54,064 bases of DNA from Bacteroidales bacterium (GCA_009777825.1 WRLA01000012.1:1-54064); one strand, 5' to 3'; counted from the first letter of the stretch, positions 32,941 through 42,021 are shown. Notes: generated by a model not told the origin, from the sequence alone. Program-made: numbers and translations.

Positions 32941-34857
32941 TTACACTATTAGTTCTTCCCACAGTCGGGTCGTCTCGTGGAGTTGGCGCTCTAACTGTTG
33001 ATATTCAAGGTAAATGCTTTTATCTTCCGGATGCTCTGCGTGGTATTCCGGATTGGAGAGCATGATGTCTATCTGAGCCATGCGGGTTTCGATGGCGATG
33101 ATTTGCTTTTCGTATTTCTCTATTTGCTGTTCGACTTTACGGCGGTCGCGCTCTTTTTGTTTGCGTTGCTCGTACTCCTCTTTGCTTTGGGAGGACGACT
33201 TTGCAACTTCCGGTTGCGCTCTTTTTGCGACTTCCAACTCGTGCAGATACTCCATCTTCCGCTTATCTAAGAACTCTTGAATGTCGCCAAGATGCTCTTT
33301 TATCTCTTTGTTACGGAACTCGAAGGTGCGGTTTGTAAGTCCCGAAAGGAAGTCGCGGTCGTGAGATACGATGATGATCGTTCCTTCAAACTGCAGAAGC
33401 GCGCTTTTCAAAATGTCTTTTGAGCGCATGTCCAAGTGGTTTGTCGGCTCGTCAAGCACTAAGACGTTCACCGGAAAGAGCAATAATTTGGCTAATGCGA
33501 GTCGCGACTTCTCGCCTCCCGACAGCACTTTCACCTTCTTGTCTAAGGCGTCGCCGGCAAAGAGGAAGCCGCCGAGCAGGTTTTTCACCTTTGTCCGCAT
33601 GTCGCCGACGGCGATGTCGTCAATGGTTTGGAAGACGCTCTTTTCGGGGTCGAGCATGGCATCCGGCGTTTGCGAATAGTATCCGATAGATACATTGTGT
33701 CCTTTCCGGATTATGCCCGAATGTTCCAAGTCGCCGACTAAGATACGCGCCAACGTCGTCTTCCCTTCGCCGTTCCTTCCGACGAAGGCGATACGTTCTT
33801 TCTTGATAATCATAAACTCCAGATTACGCAAAACCTCTTTCTCGTCGTATCTCTTACCCAACTGCTGCGCTTCAAACACCACCTTCCCCGAAGGCGGAGC
33901 CGACGGAAAACGGAAATGGATGGTCGTGGTGTCGTGTTCGTCAATCTCCACAATATCAAATTTTTCCAACATCTTCACTCGCGACTGCACCTGTCGGGCT
34001 TTCGTCGCTTGATAACGAAACCGCTCAATGAAATTTTCGATGTGGGCAATCTCTCGCTGTTGGTTGCTGTAGGCTGCCATTTGGGCGTTGCGCCGCTCCT
34101 CGCGCATCAACACGTAATCGGAGTAAGAGGCTTTGTAATCAATGACTTTGCCCAGCGAGATTTCTAATGTTCGATGTGTTACATGGTCTAAAAAAGTCCG
34201 ATCGTGCGATACCAAGATGACGGCGCCGGGATAATCTTCCAAATACGCTTCCAACCACTGGATGGATTCTATATCAAGGTGATTCGTCGGTTCGTCGAGC
34301 AGAATCAGTTCGGGTTTTTGCAGTAATATTTTTGCTAATTCGACCCGCATTTGCCATCCATTGCTGAAAGTGTTGAGCGGACGTGCCAATTCATCGCGAA
34401 GAAAACCCAATCCGCACAAGACACGTTCCAAGTCGGCGTCCATGCTTGCTGCGCCGATCAGGTTGTAACGCTCTTCCAAGACGGTAAGTCGTTCACAGAG
34501 TTTCAGATATGCTTCGGATTCGTAATCTGTCCGGTCGGATAGCAGTCCGGCGAGTTGTTGCCGCTCCTTATCCAACGCGATGGCTTCGGCAAAGGCTGTT
34601 TTCGCCTCATCGTAAACCGAAAGTGCGCTGTGAGAGATTTTATTTTGTGGCAAATAGCCGACGGAATATCCCGACGGAATGACCGTCCGTCCCGTCTCCG
34701 GCTCTAACTTCCCGGCGATGACGTTGAGCAGCGTGGTTTTGCCGGCGCCGTTTTTTCCCACTAACCCGATGCGGTCTTTCGGATTGACGATGAACGAGAC
34801 TTTCTCGAAAATCGCCTCGCCCGAAAACTGTACGCTGATGTTGTCAACTGAAATCAT
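32941..34857 (-). CDS. ABC-F family ATPase
   Basis: 638 residues with two ABC domains and no membrane segments. Walker A motifs are GKNGAGKTTL (near residue 35) and GRNGEGKTTL (near 360). The signatures are FSNGWQMRVELAKILL and LSGGEKSRLALAKLLL, each followed by LLDEPTNHLD or LVLDEPTNHLD. The inter-domain linker helices and a C-terminal coiled coil (KQKERDRRKVEQQIEKYEKQ) match the Uup/YdiF-type branch. Such proteins act on ribosomes, and Uup also on DNA recombination; the precise subtype is uncertain. Overlaps engB by 14 bp. Confidence 0.93.
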   Translation of the reverse strand: MISVDNISVQFSGEAIFEKVSFIVNPKDRIGLVGKNGAGKTTLLNVIAGKLEPETGRTVIPSGYSVGYLPQNKISHSALSVYDEAKTAFAEAIALDKERQQLAGLLSDRTDYESEAYLKLCERLTVLEERYNLIGAASMDADLERVLCGLGFLRDELARPLNTFSNGWQMRVELAKILLQKPELILLDEPTNHLDIESIQWLEAYLEDYPGAVILVSHDRTFLDHVTHRTLEISLGKVIDYKASYSDYVLMREERRNAQMAAYSNQQREIAHIENFIERFRYQATKARQVQSRVKMLEKFDIVEIDEHDTTTIHFRFPSAPPSGKVVFEAQQLGKRYDEKEVLRNLEFMIIKKERIAFVGRNGEGKTTLARILVGDLEHSGIIRKGHNVSIGYYSQTPDAMLDPEKSVFQTIDDIAVGDMRTKVKNLLGGFLFAGDALDKKVKVLSGGEKSRLALAKLLLFPVNVLVLDEPTNHLDMRSKDILKSALLQFEGTIIIVSHDRDFLSGLTNRTFEFRNKEIKEHLGDIQEFLDKRKMEYLHELEVAKRAQPEVAKSSSQSKEEYEQRKQKERDRRKVEQQIEKYEKQIIAIETRMAQIDIMLSNPEYHAEHPEDKSIYLEYQQLERQLHETTRLWEELIV

Positions 34858-35452
34858 GGCTTGTCATCTCCTCAATAAGTTGTAAAATCTCCTCTTTTCC
34901 TTTTTTCGTCTCCGCCGAGGTAAGCAGGGCTAAGGGCAATTCCGTCCATCGTTGCGACAGTTCCGCTTGAAACGCTTTGAGGTTTGAACGTATCTTGTTG
35001 GACGAGAGTTTGTCGCACTTGGTGAAAAGGATGGAAAAAGGTCGCTGGTTTTTTGAAAGCCACTCCATAAACTCAATATCAATGGCTTGTGGCGGGATAC
35101 GGCTGTCTATCAGCAGGAAGATGTGTTGTAAATTTTCACGGCGAAGCAGGTAGTTTCTGGTCTCTGTCTCCCATTTTTCGCGCTGCGCCTTGGCGACTTT
35201 GGCGTATCCGTACCCGGGCAAATCAACGATATACCACGCGTCGTTGATTAGGAAAAAGTTTATCAGGCGCGTCTTCCCCGGCTTCGACGACGTCTTAGCC
35301 AAGTCCTTATGATTGCACAACATATTGATTAGCGAAGACTTACCGACATTAGAACGCCCGATAAAAGCAAATTCGGGCATGTTGGAAACCACCGCCGGAC
35401 AGTTTTTCAGGTTGGGGGCGCTGAGGATGAATTTGGAAATATTAATTTTCAT
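34844..35452 (-). CDS. engB: Ribosome biogenesis GTP-binding protein EngB/YsxC
   Basis: A 202-residue GTPase of the EngB (YihA/YsxC) family, needed for 50S subunit assembly. Visible motifs: G1 GRSNVGKSSL, the G2 region SSKPGKTRLINFF, G3 DLPGYGYAKV and G4 TKCDKL. Length and order are standard. It is the only clearly essential-type gene of this five-gene minus run. The sequence just upstream (35455-35500) carries TTACTTTATTCC repeats spilling over from the neighbouring gene. Confidence 0.95.
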   Translation of the reverse strand: MKINISKFILSAPNLKNCPAVVSNMPEFAFIGRSNVGKSSLINMLCNHKDLAKTSSKPGKTRLINFFLINDAWYIVDLPGYGYAKVAKAQREKWETETRNYLLRRENLQHIFLLIDSRIPPQAIDIEFMEWLSKNQRPFSILFTKCDKLSSNKIRSNLKAFQAELSQRWTELPLALLTSAETKKGKEEILQLIEEMTSHDFS

Positions 35453-35454
35453 TA

Positions 35455-35880
35455 CTTTAATGGTTACTTTATTCCTTACTTAAACCTTACTTTATTCCTT
35501 ACTGTTTTCAACAATCCATAGACCATATTTTTTAGAACCTTTACGGGAAATTTTTCCTTCTGATTTGAGTTGTTTTATGATTTTTTCCGTTCCTCCAATG
35601 CTTAAACTCGCTTTTCTTGCGATTTCAGATGTAATCTCTTTTGGATTTTCCATCATTAGTTTCATGATTGTTTCAGCATTTTTATTCCTTACTTTATTGG
35701 TTACTTTATCCCTTTTATTACCATCCAATACATTGATAATCAATTTATCAGATGGCTTATTCCTTACTTTATTCCTTACTTTATTGGTTACTTTATCTCT
35801 ATCTAATTCATTGGTAATCAATCTATCAGATGGCTTATTCCTTACTTTATTCCTTACTTTATTCCTTACTTCATTCTCAT
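35455..35880. repeat. Tandem TTACTTTATTCC repeats in the AlbA_2 gene and its 3' flank
   Basis: Clusters at about 35455-35505, 35688-35725, 35757-35800 and 35838-35875. In the gene they encode KVRNK and KVTNK units in frame. Confidence 0.8.
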
Positions 35881-37195
35881 TTTCCCCAACAATCCAGAAA
35901 CCATCTTTTTTAGAACCTTTACGGGAGATTTTGCCTTCCGATTTTAATTGTCTTATGACTTTTTCCGTTCCACCAATGCTTAAACCAGTATGAATACTCA
36001 TATCCAAAATAGTAATTAATGGATTCACCTTCATCAAGTTAACGATTTTTTCCCAATTTTCTTCTTTATTTTCACTTTTATTTTTTCCCAAACTTTCCGC
36101 AACTTCTTCATCAAAAGGCAGTTGGGTATAAACCGTATTATCAGTAAATTCAAAAATACTCCTATCGTAAACTTTTGTGATTTCTCTAATTCCATAACCC
36201 AGAGCCTCAACTAATTCCACATCTTTAAGGATGCGCATTAATTCGGGATTTCTTAAAGCGGAAACGCCGAGGAAAAAGTCGTTAATGGTCAACTGCGGAA
36301 CCAAACCTCCGTAAGAACGAACAGCAAAACGATCCTGAAAAACCTCAAAAATTGGCAACATTCCATAAGAATAATCGTTATGGGCAAAGGCGTTGATGAT
36401 GACCTCGCGCAAACATTTACTGTCAACCAAACGTTTATCAATTCGGTGCGCAGCGCCCGTCAATTTTGAGAGCGTAATATTTTCAATTTCAAATCTATCC
36501 AAAACACGCTGAATGGCAGTAATAAGACAACCGTTGCCATATTCCATCCCTTTTTCAATTAGTTCAAATCGTTTTCCTGCATCGTTAAAGCGGGCAAAAC
36601 GGACTGAAAGTTGATTGTTATCTGCCATTAAATACGCCAAGTAGTTGTATTTTTTGTCTTTGGTCAGAAAATTGAGCGTTTTGGCAAAAGTATTGTCACT
36701 GAGTGGTTTACCGAATCGGTGATAATGAATAAACAGTTCTGCGAATGTGAGTTCCTGTTCCGGTGATTCTATGTTTATCAACGATTTAGGAAACGATTTT
36801 GTTTGAAAAGAATGTATCATGGCGCTGGTCATAGGTTGGGCAGAACTTCCGATTCTGATAAATGCTCCCGATTCCGATAATCCTTTACTTTTAATGTAAT
36901 AAGGTTTTTCAATGCCTTCTTTGATAGAAATTTTTAAAACAGGCTTATTATCAATGTGTTCCGTGTTAATGGTGAAAAACGAAAGCGTTGCGGGAGAAAT
37001 ACCATAAATTAAGCGATCTTTTATTTGTAACTGGATTTTATCAATATTGGAAACACCAACAATAGTTCCGTTATCCTTAACGCCGATGTAAATACAGCCG
37101 CCTTTTGCGTTAAGAAATGCAACTGATTCTTTTTCAATAGAATCAGTGAGTTTTTCTTTGTATTCGATATATTCGTTCTCTTCTGGTAACCTCAT
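35492..37195 (-). CDS. AlbA_2/Schlafen-type ATP-binding regulator with tandem Lys/Asn repeats
   Basis: 567 residues. The N-terminal AlbA_2 domain (EYKEKLTDSIEKESVAFLNAKGGCIYIGVKDNG) and the HATPase_c_4-like part (VIINAFAHNDYSYG, LVEALGYGIREI) are typical of a family of putative transcription regulators. Two C-terminal winged-helix units share SIGGTEKVI or SIGGTEKII and RQLKSEGKISRKGSKK. Between them lie tandem KVRNK units, encoded by a 12-bp TTACTTTATTCC-type repeat (35687-35880), likely to vary in length by slippage. Lies 10 bp after glsB. Confidence 0.85.
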   Translation of the reverse strand: MRLPEENEYIEYKEKLTDSIEKESVAFLNAKGGCIYIGVKDNGTIVGVSNIDKIQLQIKDRLIYGISPATLSFFTINTEHIDNKPVLKISIKEGIEKPYYIKSKGLSESGAFIRIGSSAQPMTSAMIHSFQTKSFPKSLINIESPEQELTFAELFIHYHRFGKPLSDNTFAKTLNFLTKDKKYNYLAYLMADNNQLSVRFARFNDAGKRFELIEKGMEYGNGCLITAIQRVLDRFEIENITLSKLTGAAHRIDKRLVDSKCLREVIINAFAHNDYSYGMLPIFEVFQDRFAVRSYGGLVPQLTINDFFLGVSALRNPELMRILKDVELVEALGYGIREITKVYDRSIFEFTDNTVYTQLPFDEEVAESLGKNKSENKEENWEKIVNLMKVNPLITILDMSIHTGLSIGGTEKVIRQLKSEGKISRKGSKKDGFWIVGENENEVRNKVRNKVRNKPSDRLITNELDRDKVTNKVRNKVRNKPSDKLIINVLDGNKRDKVTNKVRNKNAETIMKLMMENPKEITSEIARKASLSIGGTEKIIKQLKSEGKISRKGSKKYGLWIVENSKE

Positions 37196-37205
37196 TTTAT
37201 TTCAC

Positions 37206-38177
37206 TTATATATCATTTGAAATCATTTTCTTTCCCCGTTTCGGCAATTTAATCTTCCTTCCTAAAATATTGATATGTCGCGCTTTTTTCTTCTCGTACA
37301 CGTCGTTGATGGTGATGAGGATGCCGATTTCTTCCACATTTCCGAAGTCAGCATTCACCGCTGCGCCGAAAGAGCGCATAGTTGGCGAGAGGTTCATGTA
37401 GGCGTTGACCAAAGGCGGAATGTTCTCTTTATGTTCGCGGATGATGCGGTTTAAGATTTTATAATCCTCATTATAAGAATCTTCGGTGAATGGCAACGCA
37501 TAGTGTTCGAGATTTTTCACCACGACTGGGTCTTTCGGATGTACCATGTAGTCGGGGTCGGGAAAGTAACGGTTGAGGAAAGCAAAAAGATAGTTGCGTG
37601 CCTCTTGGTTGTACGAGGGATACATGGTCATCTTGCCGAAAAAATACTTTATCTTCGGGTTTTTGACCACCAAAGCGCCCAATCCGTCCCACAGATTGTC
37701 CAACGAGAACATCCCCTTGCGAATGTCGAACGTCGCCTGATAGTCGGGCTGAATGAACGAGCGCCCTAACTCAATGGTATAGGGGGCAAAATGGACTAAG
37801 AAAAAATCGTCCAACCGGAAAAGATGGGTGGTGGGAGAATCCAAAACACCCTCGGCGTTGCGTTTCAAGTCGGAATATTTCATGAAACGGTAGCCGCCGA
37901 TGATTTCTTCTTCCTTCGGATCCCAGACGATAAGTTGTTGAAAAGGATTTTTGGCGGAGAGGTCGAATTCGTCCAAGTCCACCGATTTGCCGGTTCCGCC
38001 GCCCGAATCGCGGAATGCGATTTCCCGCAGTCGTCCTATTTCGAGAAGCGTGTTGGGTGCGTTCAGGTTGTTCACAATGTAAATCTCGCGGTTCCCGTAA
38101 TTAGTGATACGGCAAAGTTTCCATCTCAACTCTTTCTTGATCAATGCTCTGTCTATTGCAGGTATGATGGGTTCCAT
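37206..38177 (-). CDS. glsB: GNAT-like N-acyltransferase, probable glycine-lipid enzyme GlsB
   Basis: 323 residues, similar in layout to OlsB-type N-acyltransferases: RLREIAFRDSGGGTG, then QLIVWDPKEEEIIGGYRF and ELGRSFIQPDY. In Bacteroidota this family makes N-acyl glycine (GlsB), which a neighbouring PlsC-like enzyme (GlsA) acylates to give glycine lipids. Here the two genes are 3 bp apart, supporting that pairing. Ornithine-lipid synthesis is the alternative, but glycine lipids are the usual product in this phylum. Confidence 0.85.
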   Translation of the reverse strand: MEPIIPAIDRALIKKELRWKLCRITNYGNREIYIVNNLNAPNTLLEIGRLREIAFRDSGGGTGKSVDLDEFDLSAKNPFQQLIVWDPKEEEIIGGYRFMKYSDLKRNAEGVLDSPTTHLFRLDDFFLVHFAPYTIELGRSFIQPDYQATFDIRKGMFSLDNLWDGLGALVVKNPKIKYFFGKMTMYPSYNQEARNYLFAFLNRYFPDPDYMVHPKDPVVVKNLEHYALPFTEDSYNEDYKILNRIIREHKENIPPLVNAYMNLSPTMRSFGAAVNADFGNVEEIGILITINDVYEKKKARHINILGRKIKLPKRGKKMISNDI

Positions 38178-38180
38178 ATC

Positions 38181-39080
38181 TTATTTTATTTTAGTATCAA
38201 CAAATGATTCAAACGATTCGTTACCCGACTTTAGCGTGTAAACAAACTCTTGCAGCAATTTCGCCCATTCTTCGGGCGTATGGCGCTCATCGAAAAATGA
38301 CCATGGCACCGGTTTCCCAAAAACAACCTGAAAGGTCTTGCCTTGCTGACGAAACATCTCTCGCGGCAACAATACCAATTCAAAGTTGAATTTGATACCC
38401 AACTTCTTCCGTATGTTGGACAGTCGGTAGAAAAAGTTGGAATTGCGACCTTGGAAAAATGTTGGGATGACGTCGCGTTTGTACTTCACTGCCAATGAGA
38501 TAAATGATTTTTTCCATTCCAAATCTTTGATGACGCCACGCTGTTTTCGGGAGCATATCCCCGCCGGAAAATAGAGTATCGGATGGTCGGACGAAAAATG
38601 CGCCTGTATATTTTTCAGATTCGCCGTGTTGGAGATGTTACTCCCCTGCTTGCTGATTGGGATAAAAGATTTCCGGAATTGTGGAATAAACAGCAGCATA
38701 TCGTTAACCGGAAAGATGACGTCGGGATAGATGTTGCCGACCGTATCCAACATCGCCACGCCGTCCAACCCGCCCAACGGATGGTTCGATGCAACGATGA
38801 ATCGGTGCCTGTCGTTCAGATTTTCACCTCCGACGACCTGAATGTTCACGTTAAATTCTTCCAGAATATGGCGTGCAAACGTTACCGGATTGTCGTTAGG
38901 ATAGGCATAGATGATGCGGTTTATCTCGTCTTGCCAAATCAGTTTAGCGACCCAGCGCACCACAAAACGCGGCGTCCAGCGAAATAAACGCGGATTCTTT
39001 GCCCGAAAAACGTTTTCGACGTCAATTGTCTTTTCGGTAATTTCAGCGTTTAATAACGGCATCGTATCTTCCAAGTTCAC
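38181..39080 (-). CDS. glsA: PlsC-like O-acyltransferase, probable glycine-lipid enzyme GlsA
   Basis: 299 residues of the lysophospholipid acyltransferase family. The catalytic motif is in FIVASNHPLGGLDGV (HPLGGLD, an HX4D-type pair), with a substrate-binding ILYFPAGICSRK. It should transfer a second acyl chain to N-acyl glycine. First gene of the minus operon glsA-glsB-AlbA_2-engB-ABC-F, with a -7 box at 39106-39114. Confidence 0.85.
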   Translation of the reverse strand: MNLEDTMPLLNAEITEKTIDVENVFRAKNPRLFRWTPRFVVRWVAKLIWQDEINRIIYAYPNDNPVTFARHILEEFNVNIQVVGGENLNDRHRFIVASNHPLGGLDGVAMLDTVGNIYPDVIFPVNDMLLFIPQFRKSFIPISKQGSNISNTANLKNIQAHFSSDHPILYFPAGICSRKQRGVIKDLEWKKSFISLAVKYKRDVIPTFFQGRNSNFFYRLSNIRKKLGIKFNFELVLLPREMFRQQGKTFQVVFGKPVPWSFFDERHTPEEWAKLLQEFVYTLKSGNESFESFVDTKIK

Positions 39081-39105
39081 AAAGTTTTAATTTAAAAAAA
39101 ACGGT

Positions 39106-39114
39106 GCAAACTTA
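39106..39114 (-). promoter_or_regulatory. -7 box of the glsA operon
   Basis: TAAGTTTGC on the minus strand, 25 bp before the glsA ATG. Confidence 0.6.
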
Positions 39115-39153
39115 CGAAAAAAAAATGAATGGAGAGTTGCCAACGCTCCATTC
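39115..39153 (-). terminator. Intrinsic terminator of the 39191 lipoprotein gene
   Basis: The minus strand has stem GAATGGAG/CTCCATTC with an 11-nt loop, followed by A and nine T residues. It lies about 37 bp after the stop. Confidence 0.75.
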
Positions 39154-39190
39154 GCTTTCAAGTATTCGCAAAATTTACTTGTAACCCAGA

Positions 39191-39802
39191 TCAAATCGTT
39201 ACTTTCGACATCTCGAATTTCACAACAAACTTCTCGCCGTTGGTGTCGCAGTCGAGACTGACCACCTTCACGCCGTCTTTTTTGTAATACCAGAATGCGT
39301 TGATGTACTCTTCGCCGAAGAAACTGCCGCCGAGTTGGGTCTCTTTGAAATTGTCATACACTTTACCTTTTGAGGTAGAGCCGGAGGTTCCGGCGTCGTT
39401 GATGGTTACATCTACGTTGAAATTTCCTTCCGACGAGATGGCTTGGGTAGCGTTGAAAATCGTTGTTGAGATTTCGCTTGGCTTGGTCGGATTGTCGTCT
39501 CCGCGATCGAAAATGACAATGACCGTTTCGCCGCTCCAATAGGTTCTCACATCGGAAAACGACCAGCCTTGCGGTACGGCGAGGTCTATTCCGAAACGTT
39601 TTTTCACTTCGCTCTGCCAGTTAGCAGCGGTGATGTCGGTTTGTGTCGCCGACTCCTGCATCTGTTGCTCTATCAACGCGTCGGCGTCAATTTTTCCGTC
39701 TGCCGTGGTCGGAAGATTGTTTTTGTTCCCGCCTCCGCAGGAGGACATTACTACACTGATAGTCAATGCTATCAAACTGATTTTTAAGAATACTTTTTTC
39801 AT
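39191..39802 (-). CDS. Lipoprotein under the TACCCGC palindrome promoter
   Basis: 203 residues. The leader MKKVFLKISLIALTISVVMSSCGGG has its lipobox Cys near residue 22. The mature protein starts NKNNLPTTADGKIDADALIE and has a globular part with WQSEVKKRFGIDLAVPQGWSF. It is probably a small beta-rich envelope domain; I do not recognise the family. Single gene with promoter box 39851-39859 and an intrinsic terminator. Confidence 0.8.
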   Translation of the reverse strand: MKKVFLKISLIALTISVVMSSCGGGNKNNLPTTADGKIDADALIEQQMQESATQTDITAANWQSEVKKRFGIDLAVPQGWSFSDVRTYWSGETVIVIFDRGDDNPTKPSEISTTIFNATQAISSEGNFNVDVTINDAGTSGSTSKGKVYDNFKETQLGGSFFGEEYINAFWYYKKDGVKVVSLDCDTNGEKFVVKFEMSKVTI

Positions 39803-39850
39803 CTTTCTTAGGATTTAAATGATACAATACTTTTACTAAAAAATTTTGCT

Positions 39851-39859
39851 GCAAAGGTA
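39851..39859 (-). promoter_or_regulatory. -7 box of the 39191 lipoprotein gene
   Basis: TACCTTTGC on the minus strand, 48 bp before the ATG and 21 bp downstream of the palindrome at 39881. Confidence 0.75.
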
Positions 39860-39880
39860 CGACGCGAAAAATTACCGTAC

Positions 39881-39898
39881 TACCCGCATATGCGGGTA
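39881..39898. promoter_or_regulatory. TACCCGCATATGCGGGTA operator, copy 1
   Basis: A perfect 18-bp palindrome followed by TTTTGCGTTTTGATGAAAAA, the same tail as at 42118 and 45142. Confidence 0.85.
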
Positions 39899-39996
39899 TT
39901 TTGCGTTTTGATGAAAAAAAGATTAACAGGTTTTTTTGTCAAATTTATTGTGGATTAATAAAGTACATTTATTTTTCTGTCTGTACAAGAGTTTAG

Positions 39997-40352
39997 CAGG
40001 GCAAACGCATTAAAATTCCCCTGCTTTCCCTCTTTTTTCGGAAAGGCATTAAGAATCAAAGGTTAATATAATAAATTGATTGTCAGCAATTTATATTTGT
40101 TTCGCATGGGTGTTTCCCGTGAATTTTACCCATAATCAGAGAATTAGACCTATCATGATTTATCCCGTTAGGGATAACAGCTTGGTAGAAAAAAGCAATG
40201 ACCGTGATGTAGCATGCCGTTAGGTATGCAACTTTATATTGCGGGTTGCATACCTAAAGGCATGCTATAGGCTTGGCAAGCCCCGTTTTCTACCAAGCTC
40301 ACATCCCTAACGGGATGATTTTAATCCGAAAAATTTTAATGCGTTTGCCCTG
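39997..40352. mobile_element. MITE-like element with 21-bp terminal inverted repeats
   Basis: A 356-bp element without a gene. Its ends are inverse complements over 21 bp (left end CAGGGCAAACGCATTAAAA, right end TTTTAATGCGTTTGCCCTG), and it is flanked by a perfect 10-bp direct repeat AAGAGTTTAG (39987-39996 and 40353-40362), as after target-site duplication. Inside, ATCCCGTTAGGGAT and AGCTTGGTAGAAAA pair with copies on the other side (about 40160-40190 and 40290-40318), and ATGCCGTTAGGTATGCAA pairs with TTGCATACCTAAAGGCAT, so the whole can fold into one long hairpin. Confidence 0.8.
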
Positions 40353-40375
40353 AAGAGTTTAGGAACTTGGGGGAC

Positions 40376-40415
40376 AAGAAAAACAGGATTAACAAAAAAC
40401 CTTGCTAATCCTGTT
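40376..40415 (-). terminator. Intrinsic terminator of the 40472 lipoprotein gene
   Basis: The minus strand has stem AACAGGATTA/TAATCCTGTT with a 14-nt loop, followed by TTTCTTG. Located about 57 bp after the stop. Confidence 0.65.
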
Positions 40416-40471
40416 CTGACTTTCGGGGGGGGGGCGGGTCGAGCCCGCAATGAGGTACGGCGTAAAAAAAT

Positions 40472-41176
40472 CTATTGATACTTCAAATTATCCGTCCACG
40501 CGGTATAGTTGAGGTCATAGTATATCACTTCCGTTACGTCGCCCGATTCGGTATTTTGGTGTTTGAGGCAGCAGCCGTTGGAAGGGTCAATCCAGTACTT
40601 CATGGTGATGGCGTTCAGTCCTTTGGAGTCGAACATCCAGCAGTTGACGCCTGCCACCTTTTCGTTGCCGACGTAATGTTTCGACAATTCGCTGTCTTCG
40701 AATCCAAACGCACGGAAATACCGCATAAAGAAACCTTCCATCGCGGAGAGCGGACCGACGTCGGACGAGTCTTCGGTGTCGGAATAGTCGTAGTCGTCTT
40801 CGTACCATTTCGTTTCGTTTGTCAAGCGCGACCAGCCTCTGCCGGTCTCGAAGTCAATGTAGGTTACGCTTTCGTCGGTGAAGTTGGCGGCATAACCTTT
40901 GCCGATGCAGGCGGCGAAGTTGGTCTCCGTCTTGGTTTTGTTGCCGTTGTCGTACTTCCATGTGTTTGTCCATTTGATGTGGTAGTTGGTGGTGGGCGGG
41001 TTATACTTGTAGTTCCCGTCGAACTTTCCGCCGCTCAAGATGCCGCCAACGGCGCTGTTTCCACTTCCGCTCCCGCCTCCGCAGGAGGACATTACTACAC
41101 TGATGGCTATTGCTATCATTGCCATCGAACGCACACACAGGTTCGTCCCTACGTTGTTTAAAATTACTTTTTTCAT
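40472..41176 (-). CDS. Lipoprotein of unknown function (second in pair)
   Basis: 234 residues. The leader MKKVILNNVGTNLCVRSMAM ends IAISVVMSSCGGGSG. The mature part has IKWTNTWKYDNGNKTKTET and YWIDPSNGCCLKHQN, resembling DUF4412-type outer membrane proteins, but the match is weak. It has no -7 box of its own and follows the lipoprotein gene at 41281 after 104 bp that contain a CCACGAAT/ATTCGTGG hairpin, so it is probably the second gene of a pair. Confidence 0.78.
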   Translation of the reverse strand: MKKVILNNVGTNLCVRSMAMIAIAISVVMSSCGGGSGSGNSAVGGILSGGKFDGNYKYNPPTTNYHIKWTNTWKYDNGNKTKTETNFAACIGKGYAANFTDESVTYIDFETGRGWSRLTNETKWYEDDYDYSDTEDSSDVGPLSAMEGFFMRYFRAFGFEDSELSKHYVGNEKVAGVNCWMFDSKGLNAITMKYWIDPSNGCCLKHQNTESGDVTEVIYYDLNYTAWTDNLKYQ

Positions 41177-41192
41177 CTTTTGAGGTTTTTAG

Positions 41193-41254
41193 TTGCCACG
41201 AATGCCACGAATTATCACTAATCAATTTTCGTGATAATTCGTGTAATTCGTGGT
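41193..41254. repeat. CCACGAATT/AATTCGTGG hairpin between two lipoprotein genes
   Basis: GCCACGAATGCCACGAATTA pairs with TAATTCGTGTAATTCGTGG. The words match the ATTCGTGCATTCGTGGC units seen elsewhere. Confidence 0.7.
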
Positions 41255-41280
41255 TTTTTATTTATAATTCGCAATGTTTA

Positions 41281-42021
41281 CTATTTCATCACACTTTCCC
41301 CCGCCGTAGTTCCGATGGGAGCGGATTTTTTATTGGGCCATGTTGCGTGTTCCGACATACCATCGCTGTCGTAGATAACTCTGCCTTGTCCGTCTTCGAT
41401 TAGTCCCCACTCGAGTCCTCCACCTTCTAACATAAAGGTCGAATGGTAAAAGTCTTGGATGCCGTCGGCAGTGAAAATTCCCGAAAAGATAACGACGTTT
41501 TTATAATCGTGATCGTATGCTGCTGTGTGGGAGTTCAGCGGGCAGAAGATGGTGAACTTGTCTCCTTCGCCGACGATGTAGGCGCCCGTTCCATCTCCTG
41601 TGTGGGCAGCCTGGGCGGTTGCCACCACGATGGTCAGTTGGCTGTTGTTCTGTTCGGACAAGTTGAAGTAAAAATCGGCAAATTGATGCCCCGGACCAAA
41701 ATAATCGTTAGGCACGTTGGTTGCCACGCAAATGTCGGGTGAAGATACATAAACGCCGGTGATGTCTTTCGGAGGATTACCGCCTGTGTAAATGGGCATT
41801 CCCATTCCTTCTATTTCCGCCAGAATCTCAGGGGAAATCAACTTGTTGATGTCGGGCGTGAGACCGTTGTCATCCACTATTACGTCGCCTCCGGTTTGTT
41901 TGTCGTCATCCTTGTCTTTCTTACAGGATGTTGCTACTAAACTGATGGCAATAGCCATCACTACTACTTTTGCGCTTAACAGAAAAGCGCTCTTACTGTT
42001 TTTTAAGAATACTTTTTTCAT
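41281..42021 (-). CDS. Lipoprotein under the TACCCGC palindrome promoter
   Basis: 246 residues. The leader MKKVFLKNSKSAFLLSAKVV ends SLVATSC followed by KKDKDDDKQ, a charged surface-export type start. The mature protein contains DITGVYVSSPDICVATNVP and SQLTIVVATAQAAH, a beta-rich domain of unknown family found in Bacteroidota lipoproteins. Its promoter, operator and leader are almost the same at DNA level as those of the gene at 43260, although the mature proteins are unrelated. Confidence 0.8.
   Translation of the reverse strand: MKKVFLKNSKSAFLLSAKVVVMAIAISLVATSCKKDKDDDKQTGGDVIVDDNGLTPDINKLISPEILAEIEGMGMPIYTGGNPPKDITGVYVSSPDICVATNVPNDYFGPGHQFADFYFNLSEQNNSQLTIVVATAQAAHTGDGTGAYIVGEGDKFTIFCPLNSHTAAYDHDYKNVVIFSGIFTADGIQDFYHSTFMLEGGGLEWGLIEDGQGRVIYDSDGMSEHATWPNKKSAPIGTTAGESVMK

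Noticed and set aside
40168..40185. TAGGGATAACAG resembling part of a homing-endonuclease site
   Set aside because: Only 12 bp match, and the words belong to the inverted repeat of the MITE-like element.
39997..40352. MITE-like element as a riboswitch or structured RNA gene
   Set aside because: Terminal inverted repeats and a flanking direct repeat explain it better, and it lies between the 3' end of one gene and the promoter of another.
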